Positions 34,585 through 46,130 of a stretch of 64,000 nt of DNA are shown here, one piece after another. The position numbers and the translations under genes were made by a program. Below the pieces are notes generated by a model. It saw only the letters and a program-made list of their open reading frames with translations. It was not told the origin of the DNA and did not search any database. This DNA comes from Armigeres subalbatus (lineage: Eukaryota > Arthropoda > Insecta > Diptera > Culicidae), in assembly GCF_024139115.2 (NCBI RefSeq), contig NW_026943170.1:1-64000 (forward strand). The letters are read 5' to 3'. The first letter of the stretch is position 1. Every line of letters begins with the position of its first letter.

Positions 34585-37532
34585 CTTAACCTGAACCACT
34601 GCGAGGCGGCCCAATTGCTGCTACAACAGTCGGTTACTGAGTGTAAAGCTGATGTAGCCTTGCTGTCCGATCCTTACCGCATCCCTGCCGGTAACGGTAG
34701 TTGGATTGCGGATAAGTCCCAGATGGTGGCCATCTGGACTTGCGGGCGATATCCCATCCAGGAGATAATATCATCACCTGACGATGAGGGTTTCGTTATA
34801 GCAAAGGTAAACGGTGTTTACTTTTGTAGCTGCTACTGTCCTCCCAGGTGGAGTATAGTGCAGTTTACTAGGTCAGTAGAGATTCTTGCAGCAAGACTAA
34901 CTGGCTTAAAACCGTTAGTTGTAGCAGGCGACTTCAATGCGTGGGCAGTGGACTGGGGATCCCGGTTCACAAACGCTAGAGGTCATACCCTGCTAGAGTC
35001 GCTAGCGGTACTAAACGTAGTCCTGCTGAACGAAGGCCAAGTGCCAACGTTCAGGGGACCCAGCGGTGATTCATGCATCGATGTGACCTTCTGCAGCGCG
35101 GGATGGACGGTGGAGCCAGAATGGGAGGTTCATGAGGGCATACCTCCAGCGATCATCAGGAAATCCGTTTTATGATCCGGTATACCCCGTAGCAACCACA
35201 AGGCGGATCGGCAAAGCCGATCTAGGATGGCGCACCTCGCAGTTCAACCCAGAACTCATGGAAGAATCACTACGATGGGAGACGCGAACAACGGGATTAA
35301 GTGGCGACGAGTTAATCGATGTACTAACCCGTGCATGCGATGTGACGATGCCTAGGAGGACCAAACCCCGAAATCGGCAACCTGCGTACTGGTGGACAGA
35401 CACAATTGCAGACCTTCGTAGAACCTGTCTTCGAGCTAAGAGAAGGTTGCGACGTGCCAGAACAGACGCTGAAAAGGTCGAGAGACGCTGGGTGTTCCAG
35501 ACAGCGAGCAGAGCTCTGAACTACGAGACTAAATGTAGTAAGAGAGCCTGCTTTGAGCAGCTGTGCAGGATGGCAAACGAAAATCCATGGGGAGATGCGT
35601 ACAGGATGGTGATGGCTAGGACTAACAGCACGCCTCTTGAGAAATCCCCGGGGATGTTGGCCAAAATAGTAGACGGGTTGTTTCCGAGGCATGAATCATC
35701 GAACTGGCCAGCTACTCCATACGAGTCAGCTGACGTGGTACCGTTAGTGACTAACGAAGAGCTTATCGTAGCAGCAAGAAAACTTAAGCTCAATAAGGCG
35801 CCAGGCCCGGATGGTATTCCAAACCTGGCCCTTAAACACGCCATTCTTGCCAATCCAGATATGTTCAGGAGCTGCCTCCAGAGATGCATGGACGAAGGAA
35901 ACTTCCCAGATCGATGGAAATGGCAGAAATTGGTGCTATTACCGAAGCCTGGCAAACAGCCGTGGGATCCTTCGGCATACAGACCAATTTGCCTACTCGA
36001 CACAGCTGGAAAGCTGCTAGAGAGGGTCATTCTGAATAGATTGTCGGCCTATACAGAGTGTGCTGGTGGCTTATCTAGCAACCAGTATGGCTTCCGTAAG
36101 GGCCGTTCTACCATCGAAGCAATTCGAGCGGTAACGGATACGGCAAAGATAGCGAGAGGTTTAAACAGAAGAGGTATTAGGTACTGCGCGTTGATTACAC
36201 TTGATGTAAAAAACGCGTTTAACAATGCTAGCTGGGCAGCAATTGCTGACTCCCTGCACCGATTGAGAGTTCCGGATTACCTGTGCAGGATACTGAAAAG
36301 CTATTTTCAGAATAGGGTGTTGTTATACGACACTGATGCTGGTCAAAAGTCGATCGTAGTGTCCGCGGGTGTTCCACAGGGATCGATCCTCGGACCGGTT
36401 CTGTGGAATATTATGTACGACGGAGTATTGCGCTTAAGTCTCCCGGCCGGAGTAAAGATAGAAGGCTTCGCGGATGACGTAATGCTAGAAGTAGCAGGTG
36501 ACACTCGACGAAGTCGAACTGAAGGCTTCATACGCGATTGGCAGAGTGGAGGAATGGCTCAACTCGAGACGGTTATCCCTTGCACACCAAAAGACGGAAG
36601 TCGTGGTAGTGCATAACCGTCATGGGTTGCAACAGGCTAGGATAAGAGTAGGGACCTGCACAGTTAACTCCGTGAGGTCTCTCAAGCATCTGGGCGTGAT
36701 GATCGATGATAAGCTCAATTTTACGAGCCACGTCGATTATGCATGTCAGCGGGCTTCATTGGCGATAAAATCTTTATCACGAATGATGTCCAACAGATCG
36801 GCGGTGCATAGTCAAGTGCGTAGGCTGATAGCTGGCGTAGCATTGTCTATCATCCGTTATGGCGTGCCGGCATGGGCCGTAGCACTAAAAGCCGAGTACA
36901 ATGTAAAGAAATTGATCAGAGTACACCGGCTGATGTGCTTACGTGTCGCGAGCGCATATCGCACCATATCATATGAGGCGGTGTGCGTTATAGCTGGAAT
37001 GATGCCGATTGACACACTCCTAGAGGAGGATGTGGAGTGCTACAACGAAAGGGACTCGGTGCAAGTGCGACGTGTCAAGAGAGCAGCTTCGTTGCTCAAA
37101 TGGCAAAGAGCATGGGACACCGCAGTCAAAGGTCGTTGGACCCACAGACTGATTCCAGATGTGTCCAACTGGGTTGATAGGAAGCATGGTCAAGTCAACT
37201 TCCACCTAACACAGGTGTTGTCTGAACATGGCTGCTTTAAGAAATTCCTACACAGGTTTGGCTTCGCAGATTCTGCGGAGTGTCCTGAATGTGTAGGTGA
37301 GGTAGAATCGGCAGAGCATGTGATGTTCGCATGCCCGCGATTCGAGGTAGAACGCAATACCATGCTGCTTATTAGTGGTATGGATACAACCCCGGACAAC
37401 CTCGTCGAGAGGATGTGCCGGGAAGAAGCTATATGGAATGCGGTGAACACAGCATCTCAACAGATCATGTCGAAACTGCAGCGGTGGTGGCGTCTTGAAC
37501 AAAACCAACGAGTGCAGCAAGGGCACCTGTGA
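34585..37532 (+). pseudogene. R1-like ORF2: endonuclease-reverse transcriptase (frameshifted)
   Basis: It is open from about 34550, overlapping the ORF1 end, to a stop at 37532 in at least four frame segments. The endonuclease part has VVAGDFNAWAVDWGS and CIDVTFCS; its SDHQ motif appears at about 35150-35165 in a third frame. The RT segment (to about 36500) has NKAPGPDGIP, YRPICLLDTAGKLLE, GFRKGRSTIEAI, LDVKNAFNNASW, GVPQGSILGPVLWN and the active site FADDVML. A last frameshift near 36500 leads to the thumb and a C-terminal CPECVGEVESAEHVMFAC zinc-finger-like motif typical of R1/R2-type ORF2. All catalytic motifs survive. The breaks are single-base events, so either the insertion is young and lightly damaged or the sequence has errors. 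Confidence 0.88.
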
Positions 37533-37993
37533 TGCAGTGAACATTTGCTCACCCGACAACCAACATGTCGCGGGTGGGCTGCGGGGACCTCAGTATGTAG
37601 ATATAGAGGTCATTGCGGTTCACGCGCGGTGGTTGTTGTCGGGTGCTCGTCTCCAACGTGAGATTATGATACGGACCGTTAGGTTACTATCATAGCTTGC
37701 GATCGACGGTGGTGAGGTAGCCACCCTTGAAGTCGATGTTGTGTGTATTGACGTCAAGTGCGTTAGCATAGGCGTGAGCGTTCTCAATAGTCCCCCCCCG
37801 ATGTATTGCTTAATTGCGGGCCGGGGGTACGGACTGGCGAAAGGGTTTTGGTTTTAGTGGGTCGGGTAAGAGTTACATGACATACCCATCCCCACACTAC
37901 CTGAGTACCTCCTCAGGTGTCTGGTTGCAGATTTCCGTTTACCCTTGCTCAAGAAAAAAAAAAAAAAAAAAAAAAAAGACTAACCAGACGTCA

Positions 37994-39769
37994 ACCATGA
38001 TGCGGTGACCACAATCGGGTTGGTAATATAATTTCACTTTAAATTGGCCCCACGAAGATGTGGTTGCACCGGCTATAAACAGGTTGTGCTAGTCAGCGAC
38101 GTGAAAAGTGGATTGAAATTTCACTCTCGACTAAATGATGCGAAGAGAAGATTGATCATTGTGTTGATGTGTGTGGCACGTGCTAAGTATTTGCTTACAA
38201 TCATCGGAACTGGAGGCTACTCGTTTTTCGTTTCACGTTTGTCCATCCTAATGTAGTATGATTGTCCTTTTTCGCCTGAACTACTTTATTTGGGGTGTTG
38301 AAACCTCGAGGCCAAAAGGGACATTACTTTAAAATGAGATGTCAGGGACAGGATGAAAAAAATTCCACTCTATCATCGAATTTATGTTAGTCACGTTAAA
38401 TGTTAGTTCATGCTGTTTTGCTTATAACATGTCCATGCAAAATCACAGTAATAAAGAACAAAACAAAACAAGTTCACGCCTTCCGCAAATTGAAAGCTTT
38501 GAAAAAAAAATAACAAAATTAACATTGATATGGAAATGCTAATATCATCCTCCAAACTTAAACGTACATGTTCATGATAAACTTACACAGCTCAACAAGA
38601 TTTTGTCCTCAACACCAAACAATGTGTCCCTAGTAGATTTTGGTTCGCTGAATCCGACTTCACTGTCTTCAGATTTGCTCTAACACGTCGAGATTTTGAG
38701 ATACATCTCGATGAATGTCGTTAAATTAAGGCAGCAAAATAAAATTTCCATTAAAAATTAGAAATTTTCCATAAACAATTAGGAAATTGCCAATAAAGAA
38801 ATCAGGGTATGAGCAATAAATAAATATAAAATTTCCACAAATGAAACAAAATTTCCATAAACAATTAAGAATTTTCCACAAAACAAAAATAAATAAGCAC
38901 TTTTAAAAGCAAAAATAGCAATTATAAAAGGAGAATTTTCGAGCACGACGCCACGCGTTTGAAAAAAACGTTTTTTTTCAACGTTCAACGTCAAACGCCC
39001 GGATGAGCAGCTGAAATAACCTAAATCCAAATCCATACCCCGTCCGTCCTGTATAAGTTTTTCTAACCTTGAGTCGTCACGAGTATTATGGTCTATGTCC
39101 CCTCCCAACTAACTGTTAAGATAAGATTATATACTATGTAAAAATATCATACTTGAGAATTGCGGCTCCGCAAAGTGTCACACACGGCTGAATCTACCAA
39201 ATAAATGAACTGGTTAAAAGGAGAATTTTCCATAAAAAAATGAAAATGTTCCACGAAAAAAATACAATATACAATATACAAAATACAATATTGCGAACTA
39301 TTGAAGATCGCGCTTATTACGACCGGAGCAAAGCGCAATATATGCGCATGAGCCACCAAACACAAGATATTATATCATATCTGGCAAACAATTGAATGAA
39401 TAGTTACTAACTTGATTGAAGTTTATAAAGGATACCTAGAAGATTATAGAAATAATATGAATTGTGGAATATGACATTTAAATTGAACAATATATCGAAA
39501 AAAGTACTGCTATTATTTAAACAACTTGACCTAGTATGCCATTTTTCAACAAGCTTTTCATAATATGTCATAATATGTCAACCATATTTGTAGTTCTCTG
39601 CTAAAATTTCAGCTCAATCAGTCATCGGGAAAAATTGGGATAAATGATCAAAAGGACAAAACTTCGAGTGAACAAATTTATAAAAACTTCAATGAAATTT
39701 ACTTGATTGAAACAAAATGTTGAATAATTTGTTAATAATATGCTTCTGAACTAAAATCTAGAGTCTAAA
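37994..39769. other. Unassigned AT-rich stretch
   Basis: No gene is visible. Bases 38730-38900 and 39220-39260 contain repeated AAATTTTCCATAAA / AATTTCCA words in degenerate tandem form. A dyad of AAACGTTTTTTTTCAACGTT type lies near 38960. Confidence 0.55.
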
Positions 39770-42700
39770 GGTTCGAAAGCCTCCATTTGAGGAACATGAT
39801 GGTTTTTTTTCGAAAAGCTCAGTTGCTCGGAAGCCTCCTTTCAAGAGGCTCGGAAGCCTCCTTTCAAGAGGCTCGGAAGCCTCCTTTCAAGAGGCTCGGA
39901 AGCCTTCTTTGAGGCTCGGAAGCCTCCTTTCAAGAGACTCGGAAGCCTCCTTTCAAGAGACTCGGAAGCCTCCTTTCAAGAGACTCGGTAGCCTCCTTTC
40001 AAGAGGCCCAGCCTTCAAGAGGCTCGGAAGCCTCCTTTCAAGAGGCTCCGGAAGCCTCCTTTCAAGAGGGCTCGGAAGCCTCCTTCAAGAGGCTCAGAGC
40101 CTCCTTTCAAGAGGCTGGAAGCCTCCTTCAAGAGGCCCGGAAGCCTCCTTCAAGAGGCTGGAAGCCTCCTTCAAGAGGCCCGGAAGCCTCCTTTCAAGAG
40201 GCCTGGAAGCCTCCTTTCAAGAGGCTCAGGCCTCCTTTCAAGAGGCTCAGGAAGCCTCCTTTCAAGAGGCCCGGAAGCCTCCTTCAAGAGGCTCAGAAGC
40301 CTCCTTTCAAGAGGCCCGGAAGCCTCCTTCAAGAGGCTCAAGCCTCCTTTCAAGAGGCTCGGAAGCCCTCCTTCAAGAGGCCTGGAAGCCTCCTTCAAGA
40401 GGCTCCAAGCCTCCTTCAAGAGGCCTGGAAGCCTCCTTTCAAGAGGCTCGAAGCCTCCTTTCAAGAGGCTCGGAAGCCTCCTTTCAAGAGGCTCGGAAGC
40501 CTCCTTTCAAGAGGCCCGGAAGCCTCCTTTCAAGAGGCTCGGAAGCCTCCTTTCAAGAGGCTCGGAAGCCTCCTTTCAAGAGGCTCGGAAGCCTCCTTTC
40601 AAGAGGCTCAGAAGCCTCCTTGCAAGAGGCTCAGAAGCCTCCTTGCAAGAGGCTCGGAAGCCTCCTTGCAAGAGGCTCGGAAGCCTCCTTGCAAGAGGCT
40701 CGGAAGCCTCCTTGCAAGAGGCTCGGAAGCCTCCTTTCAAGAGGCTCGGAAGCCTCCTTTCAAGAGGCTCAGAAACCTTCTTTGAGGCCTGGAAGCCTCC
40801 TTTCAAGAGACCTCGGAAGCCTCCTTCAAGAGACTCAGTAGCCTCCTTTCAAGAGACTCAGAGCCTCCTTTCAAGAGGCTCCGGAAGCCTCCTTTCAAGA
40901 GGCCTGGAAGCCTCCTTTCAAGAGGGCCCTGGAAGCCTCCTTTCAAGAGGCTCAGGCCTCCTTTCAAGAGGCTCAGGAAGCCTCCTTTCAAGAGGCTCAG
41001 AAGCCTCCTTTCAAGAGGCTCAGGAAGCCTCCTTCAAGAGGCTCTGGAAGCCTCCTTTCAAGAGGCTCAGGCCTCCTTTCAAGAGGCCTGGAAGCCTCCT
41101 TTCAAGAGGCTCGGAAGCCTCCTTTCAAGAGGCTCAGCCTCCCTTTCAAGAGGCTGGAAGCCTCCTTCAAGAGGCTCAGAAGCCTCCTTTCAAGAGGCTC
41201 TGGAAGCCTCCTTTCAAGAGGCCTGGAAGCCTCCTTTCAAGAGGCTCAGAAGCCTCCTTTCAAGAGGCCTGGAAGCCTCCTTTCAAGAGGCCTGGAAGCC
41301 TCCTTTCAAGAGGCTCAAGCCTCCTTTCAAGAGGCTCAGAAGCCTCCTTTCAAGAGCTCAGGAAGCCTCCTTTCAAGAGGCCCGGAAGCCTCCTTTCAAG
41401 AGGCTCAAGCCTCCTTTCAAGAGGCTCAGGCCTCCTTTCAAGAGGCTCAGAAGCCTCCTTTCAAGAGGCCTCAGAAGCCTCCTTTCAAGAGCTCAGAGCC
41501 TCCTTCAAGAGGCTCAGAAGCCTCCTTTCAGAGGCCTGGAAGCCTCCTTTCAAGAGGCTCAGGAAGCCTCCTTTCAAGAGGCTCGGAAGCCTCCTTTCAA
41601 GAGGCTCAGAAGCCTCCTTCAAGAGGCTCAGAAGCCTCCTTTGAAGAGGCTCAGAGCCTCCTTTGAAGAGGCTCAGAAGCCTCCTTTCAAGAGGCCTGGA
41701 AGCCTCCTTTCAAGAGGCTCGGAAGCCTCCTTTCAAGAGGCTCAGAAGCCTCCTTTCAAGAGGCTCAGAGCCTCCTTTCAAGAGGCTCAGAAGCCTCCTT
41801 TCAAGAGGCCTCAGAGCCTCCTTTCAAGAGGCTCAGAAGCCTCCTTTCAAGAGGCTCGGAAGCCTCCTTTCAAGAGGCTCAGGAAGCCTCCTTTCAAGAG
41901 GCTCAGAGCCTCCTTTCAAGAGGCTCGAAGCCTCCTTTCAAGAGGCTCAAGCCTCCTTTCAAGAGGCTCGGAAGCCTCCTTTCAAGAGGCTCAGCCTCCT
42001 TTCAAGAGGCTCAGAGCCTCCTTCAAGAGGCTCAGAAGCCTCCTTTCAAGACTCAGGCCTCCTTCAAGAGGCTCAGCCTCCTTCAAGAGGCCCGGAAGCC
42101 TCCTTTCAAGAGGCTCAGGAAGCCTCCTTTCAAGAGCTCAGAGCCTCCTTCAAGAGCTCCGGAAGCCTCCTTCAAGAGGCTCGAAGCCTCCTTTCAAGAG
42201 GCTCAAGCCTCCTTTCAAGAGGCTCAGGAAGCCTCCTTTCAAGAGGCTCAGGAAGCCTCCTTCAAGAGGCTCAGAAGCCTCCTTTCAAGAGGCCTCGAAG
42301 CCTCCTTTCAAGAGGCCTGGAAGCCTCCTTTCAAGAGGCTCCAGCCTCCTTTCAAGAGGCTCGGAAGCCTCCTTTCAAGAGGCCTCGGAAGCCTCCTTTC
42401 AAGAGGCTCAAGCCTCCTTTCAAGAGGCCCAGAAGCCTCCTTTCAAGAGGCTCAAGCCTCCTTTCAAGAGGCTCAAGCCTCCTTTCAAGAGGCTCAGGCC
42501 TCCTTTCAAGAGGCTGGAAGCCTCCTTTCAAGAGGCTCAGAAGCCTCCTTGCAAGAGGTTCGGAAGCCTCCTTGCAAGTGGCCCGGAAGCCTCCTTTCAA
42601 GATGCGCGGAAGCCTCCTTGCAAGAGGCTCAGAAGCCTCCTTTCAAGAGGCTCAAAGCCTCCCTTTCAAGAGGCTCCGGAAGCCTCCTTTCAAGAGGCTC

Positions 42701-43892
42701 GAAGCCTCCTTTCAAGAGGCTCGGAAGCCTCCTTTCAAGAGGCTCAGAAGCCTCCTTTCAAGAGGCTCAGAAGCCTCCTTCAAGAGGCCCTGGAAGCCTC
42801 CTTCAAGAGGCTCAGCCTTCTTGAGGCTCGGAAGCCTCCTTTCAAGAGAAAGCCTCCTTTCAAGAGGCTCAGGAAGCCTCCTTTCAAGAGGCCCAGCCTC
42901 CTTTCAAGAGGCTCAGAAGCCTCCTTTCAAGAGGCTCAGAAGCCTCCTTTCAAGAGGCTCAGGAAGCCTCCTTTCAAGAGGCTCAGAAGCCTCCTTCAAG
43001 AGGCTCAGAAGCCTCCTTTCAAGAGGCTCGGAAGCCTCCTTTCAAGAGGCTCAGGAAGCCTCCTTTCAAGAGGCTCAGAAGCCTCCTTTCAAGAGGCTCA
43101 GGAAGCCTCCTTTCAAGAGGCCCGGAAGCCTCCTTTCAAGAGGCTCAAGCCTCCTTTCCAAGAGGCTCGGAAGCCTCCTTTCAAGAGGCTCAGAAGCCTC
43201 CTTTCAAGAGGCTCAGAAGCCTCCTTCAAGAGGCTCAGAAGCCTCCTTTCAAGAGGCTCAGAAGCCTCCTTTCAAGAGGCCTCAGAAGCCTCCTTTCAAG
43301 AGGCTCAGAAGCCTCCTTTCAAGAGGCTCAGAAGCCTCCTTTCAAGAGGCTCAAGCCTCCTTTCAAGAGGCTCAGGAAGCCTCCTTTCAAGAGCTCAGGA
43401 AGCCTCCTTTCAAGAGGCCCGGAAGCCTCCTTCAAGAGGCTCAGAAGCCTCCTTTCAAGAGCTCAGAAGCCTCCTTTCAAGAGGCTCAGAAGCCTCCTTT
43501 CAAGAGGCTCAGAAGCCTCCTTTCAAGAGGCTCAGAAGCCTCCTTTCAAGAGGCCTGGAAGCCTCCTTTCAAGAGGCTCAGGAAGCCTCCTTCAAGAGGC
43601 CTCAGAAGCCTCCTTTCAAGAGGCTCAGAAGCCTCCTTTCAAGAGGCTCAAGCCTCCTTTCAAGAGGCTCGGAAGCCTCCTTTCAAGAGGCTCGGAAGCC
43701 TCCTTTCAAGAGGCTCGGAAGCCTCCTTTCAAGAGGCTCGGAAGCCTCCTTTCAAGAGGCTCGGAAGCCTCCTTTCAAGAGGCTCGGAAGCCTCCTTTCA
43801 AGAGGCTCGGAAGCCTCCTTTCAAGAGGCTCGGAAGCCTACTGTCAGGAGGCTCGGATGCCGCCTTTCAAGAGGCTCGGTAGCCTCCTTTCA
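39770..43892. repeat. 4.1 kb minisatellite of a 23-bp unit with internal dyad
   Basis: The unit is AAGCCTCCTTTCAAGAGG plus CTCGG (23 bp), with 22- and 24-bp variants; length implies about 180 copies. Each unit contains AGCCTC-CTTTCAA-GAGGCT, a 6-bp stem with a 7-base loop. Because 23 is not a multiple of three and the unit has no stop in any of the six frames, long open frames (over 700 codons) run along both strands. The forward ones lack an ATG start in the array and cycle KPPFKRL / SLLSRGSE / ASFQEA, so I treat them as non-coding. The right end (43670-43840) is the most homogeneous. A TTGCAAG variant block occurs at 40618-40736 and again near 42545-42630. Confidence 0.97.
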
Positions 43893-44064
43893 ATTATGTA
43901 GGCGTCGCCCCAGGGCTTTAGCTTGGAACTCTGACATATGTTGACGAAACACACTCCATTATTCCTATTAGTGTCCTTGATAAGGGCCAGTTTCGTAGCT
44001 TTGAACGTTAAGCACCGAACAACCAACGTGCCACAGAAGCTCTGCCACTATCCACCACTTTTTA
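43893..44064. other. Flank of minisatellite
   Basis: Unique-looking sequence with no gene recognised. Confidence 0.4.
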
Positions 44065-44312
44065 ACGGTAATTCGTTTTGATAAGAAAATTATTTTGAGG
44101 TTTTTAGTGGAATGTCTTCACTGTCATAAGACGAGTTTATACAATCCCATTGAATTCCACCACTTAATTGTATCTTGACAAGTCGAGTCAAGTACGAGAC
44201 ACTGAAGACGGCCTTACTGTTGAGGTCGAAATACGTATCTGTCAAGATACAATTAAGTGGTGGAACTCAATGGGATTGTATAAACTCGTCTTATGACAAG
44301 TGAAAAAGGGTA
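44065..44312. repeat. Dispersed repeat, copy 3 (palindromic form)
   Basis: Left half GTCTTCACTGTCATAAGACG..AATTGTATCTTGACA is the complement of the right half TGTCAAGATACAATTAAGTG..CTCGTCTTATGACAAGTGA. The centre holds TCAAGTACGAGACACTGAAG and GAGGTCGAAATACGTATC. This copy shows the family is a palindromic MITE; the others here mostly show the centre and right half. Confidence 0.85.
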
Positions 44313-44990
44313 ATTCGTTGTCAAATCAGCCAAGACTCCAATGTTAATACACGTTAAGCTACGAGAACTTCTTGAGGTTACGAGACGAGTCAGCCTTGGG
44401 CTGAAAGTCTCGATAATGAAGACATAAAAAAAAAACTTCGTGAGCCTGAAGCAGGAAGTCCTGTCGCAAATAGAGGCTTTCCAACTACGAACCGTTTCCA
44501 CTTTTACAAGCGGTTCCACTTTATGAGCTGCTCCACGTTTCAGCATCAGGATCAGTTCACTCGTCTAAACTTGTCTAAGACACTTCATCTGATTCTTAAC
44601 CCAGTGCCGAATGATTTGCATGGACTTGCATGGACTTCAAAATGTCGGCCTATCTTTTTCGGTTTTCACTTACAAGGCCTCGCCTCTGTCTTTCAAACTC
44701 ACCTGCATCGCTTCTGTAACTACCAAACGATGCGATGCTTGGCCTTGCGGACCATGTGTCGCGATGCTTAGCATCGCTGGACTACATATTCCTCGAACTG
44801 CTGCGGGCCTCATGGACACTCGAGGTGAAACCAATCGCTTATTGTACCATCATCGTACCTCCAAGGAAGGAGAATGCATCGATCTGAGAACCTTCTTTGG
44901 CCTTTTTGGTCTTGGACAGTCTTTACAGCTGGAACAGAGTGTCAAAGTTTTTGAGGGTTCTGTTTTAATTCCTTGCAGACAGACTGCATA
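44313..44990. other. Unassigned stretch
   Basis: A forward frame at 44611-45024 (137 residues) has no recognisable domain and runs into the next MITE. No other feature can be supported. Confidence 0.4.
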
Positions 44991-45303
44991 CCCGAGCAGG
45001 AGAAAATGGTTCAATAATACTTAATTTTGTTATTGATACCATATTCTGTTATGAACTAGCCCCTGTAAAATACCAAAGGAATAATACCAAAAACTAATGT
45101 GCACAATACTTAAGCCATAACAAACTCAGTTATTAAGTTTAATTTCAATACCAAATGCATAACCAATTATTATTCGTTTGGTATTGAAATACCTAAGCAT
45201 GGTATGCCTCAAGTATTCTGCATATAAGTTTTTGGTATTTTACCTCTTATGCAAGGCTAAATCATACCAATTTCTGTTATCGAGGTCGTCACTCCTGCTC
45301 GGA
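44991..45303. mobile_element. TA-flanked MITE
   Basis: The ends are CCCGAGCAGGAG and CTCCTGCTCGGA, with TA on both sides (44989-44990 and 45304-45305), which fits a TA duplication of Tc1/mariner type. The interior is AT-rich with many ATACCAA / TTGGTAT words in both orientations. Length is 313 bp. Confidence 0.75.
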
Positions 45304-45596
45304 TACTATTCGGGGTATCGATCCTAATTACCTAATGATCCATCGATTGGTGAATTCTGTTCTCGAACCAGCGACATTGTTGCGTCAATGGAGTATAATT
45401 ATCGTTTAATGTTCGATTCATGAATTTCCGGGCGGTGTTACAGTCAAACCTCCATGAGTTGATGTTCTATGACTCGATAACGCCTTGAGTCGGAAATTAT
45501 GCCATATCAAAACATATTTTTTGCAATTCCTGATCATAATACCTAGTTTACAGTTCGTCTTTGAGTGATAAAACGGCCTACTTTTCCATACCAACG

Positions 45597-45676
45597 AAAT
45601 GGGTGCTTTAATGAACATTATGCAACTCAAATGGGTTGCATAATATTCATTATAGCACTCATTTGGGTGCTATAAT
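45597..45676. repeat. Long imperfect hairpin plus second stem
   Basis: Bases 45597-45626 pair with 45635-45664 with about three mismatches over 30 bp (core ATTATGCAAC / GTTGCATAAT), around an 8-base loop. The second arm also pairs with the next segment (ATTATAGCAC at 45649-45658 with GTGCTATAAT at 45667-45676). Probably a tiny MITE. Confidence 0.75.
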
Positions 45677-45990
45677 GAAAAACCAACATCAGAACAGTAA
45701 TTACATGACTACATTTTGTTGAATTAGCTTCGGTAAGTGCTCAAATAGTGTATTTTCTGCGCCTCGTAATAAATTAAATAGTTTGACGAACATGACATCA
45801 AAACTTTCCAAAAGCAAGTTCAACTTTGCTTCATGGCTTGTCGTACTATGCAATGTGGCACGACAACATGAAATCTGATTGCTCTCTGCAGAACATGATT
45901 TATTGGCAAGAATGATCATGAGGATTAAACTAGGCTATACAATTTTGGAACACATTATCATATTAAAGCCCATTTTTCGTCATTGCAAAA

Positions 45991-46130
45991 AATAGCGTGT
46001 GCAACTCGTTGCAAAACTCGATTTTTTCAGCACTCGTAGTATTTATCCAACTCGGCAAGCCTCGTTGAATAAATGTACAACTCGTGCTGAAAAAATCATC
46101 TTTTTGCAACTAGTTGCACAAACTACTATT
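45991..46130. mobile_element. Small palindromic MITE
   Basis: The left arm GTGTGCAACTCGTTGCAAAA..GATTTTTTCAGCACTCG is complementary to the right arm CGTGCTGAAAAAATCATC..TTGCAACTAGTTGCACA. There is a nested inner dyad (ATTTATCCAACTCGG / CTCGTTGAATAAAT). No protein is encoded. Confidence 0.8.

Larger units (their letters stand above)
32360..37977 (+). mobile_element. R1-clade non-LTR retrotransposon, end to end, with target duplication
   Basis: A 16-bp direct repeat GACTAACCAGACGTCA lies at 32344-32359 and 37978-37993. The 3' side is preceded by an A-run (about 24 A, 37954-37977). The 5.6 kb between holds a 5' UTR of about 640-800 bp, ORF1 with a coiled-coil-like region and CCHC knuckles, ORF2 with APE endonuclease, RT and a C-terminal Cys/His motif, and a 3' UTR of about 420 bp. 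The order and motifs fit the R1 clade. The insertion site is not recognisable rDNA, so this is a non-ribosomal R1 relative. Several frameshifts in both ORFs make it non-autonomous as written. Confidence 0.92.

Noticed and set aside
41641..43944. A >700-residue repetitive protein.
   Set aside because: It starts from TTG with no ATG in the array, is overlapped by equally open frames in other phases and on the other strand, and is fully explained by a stop-free 23-bp tandem unit.
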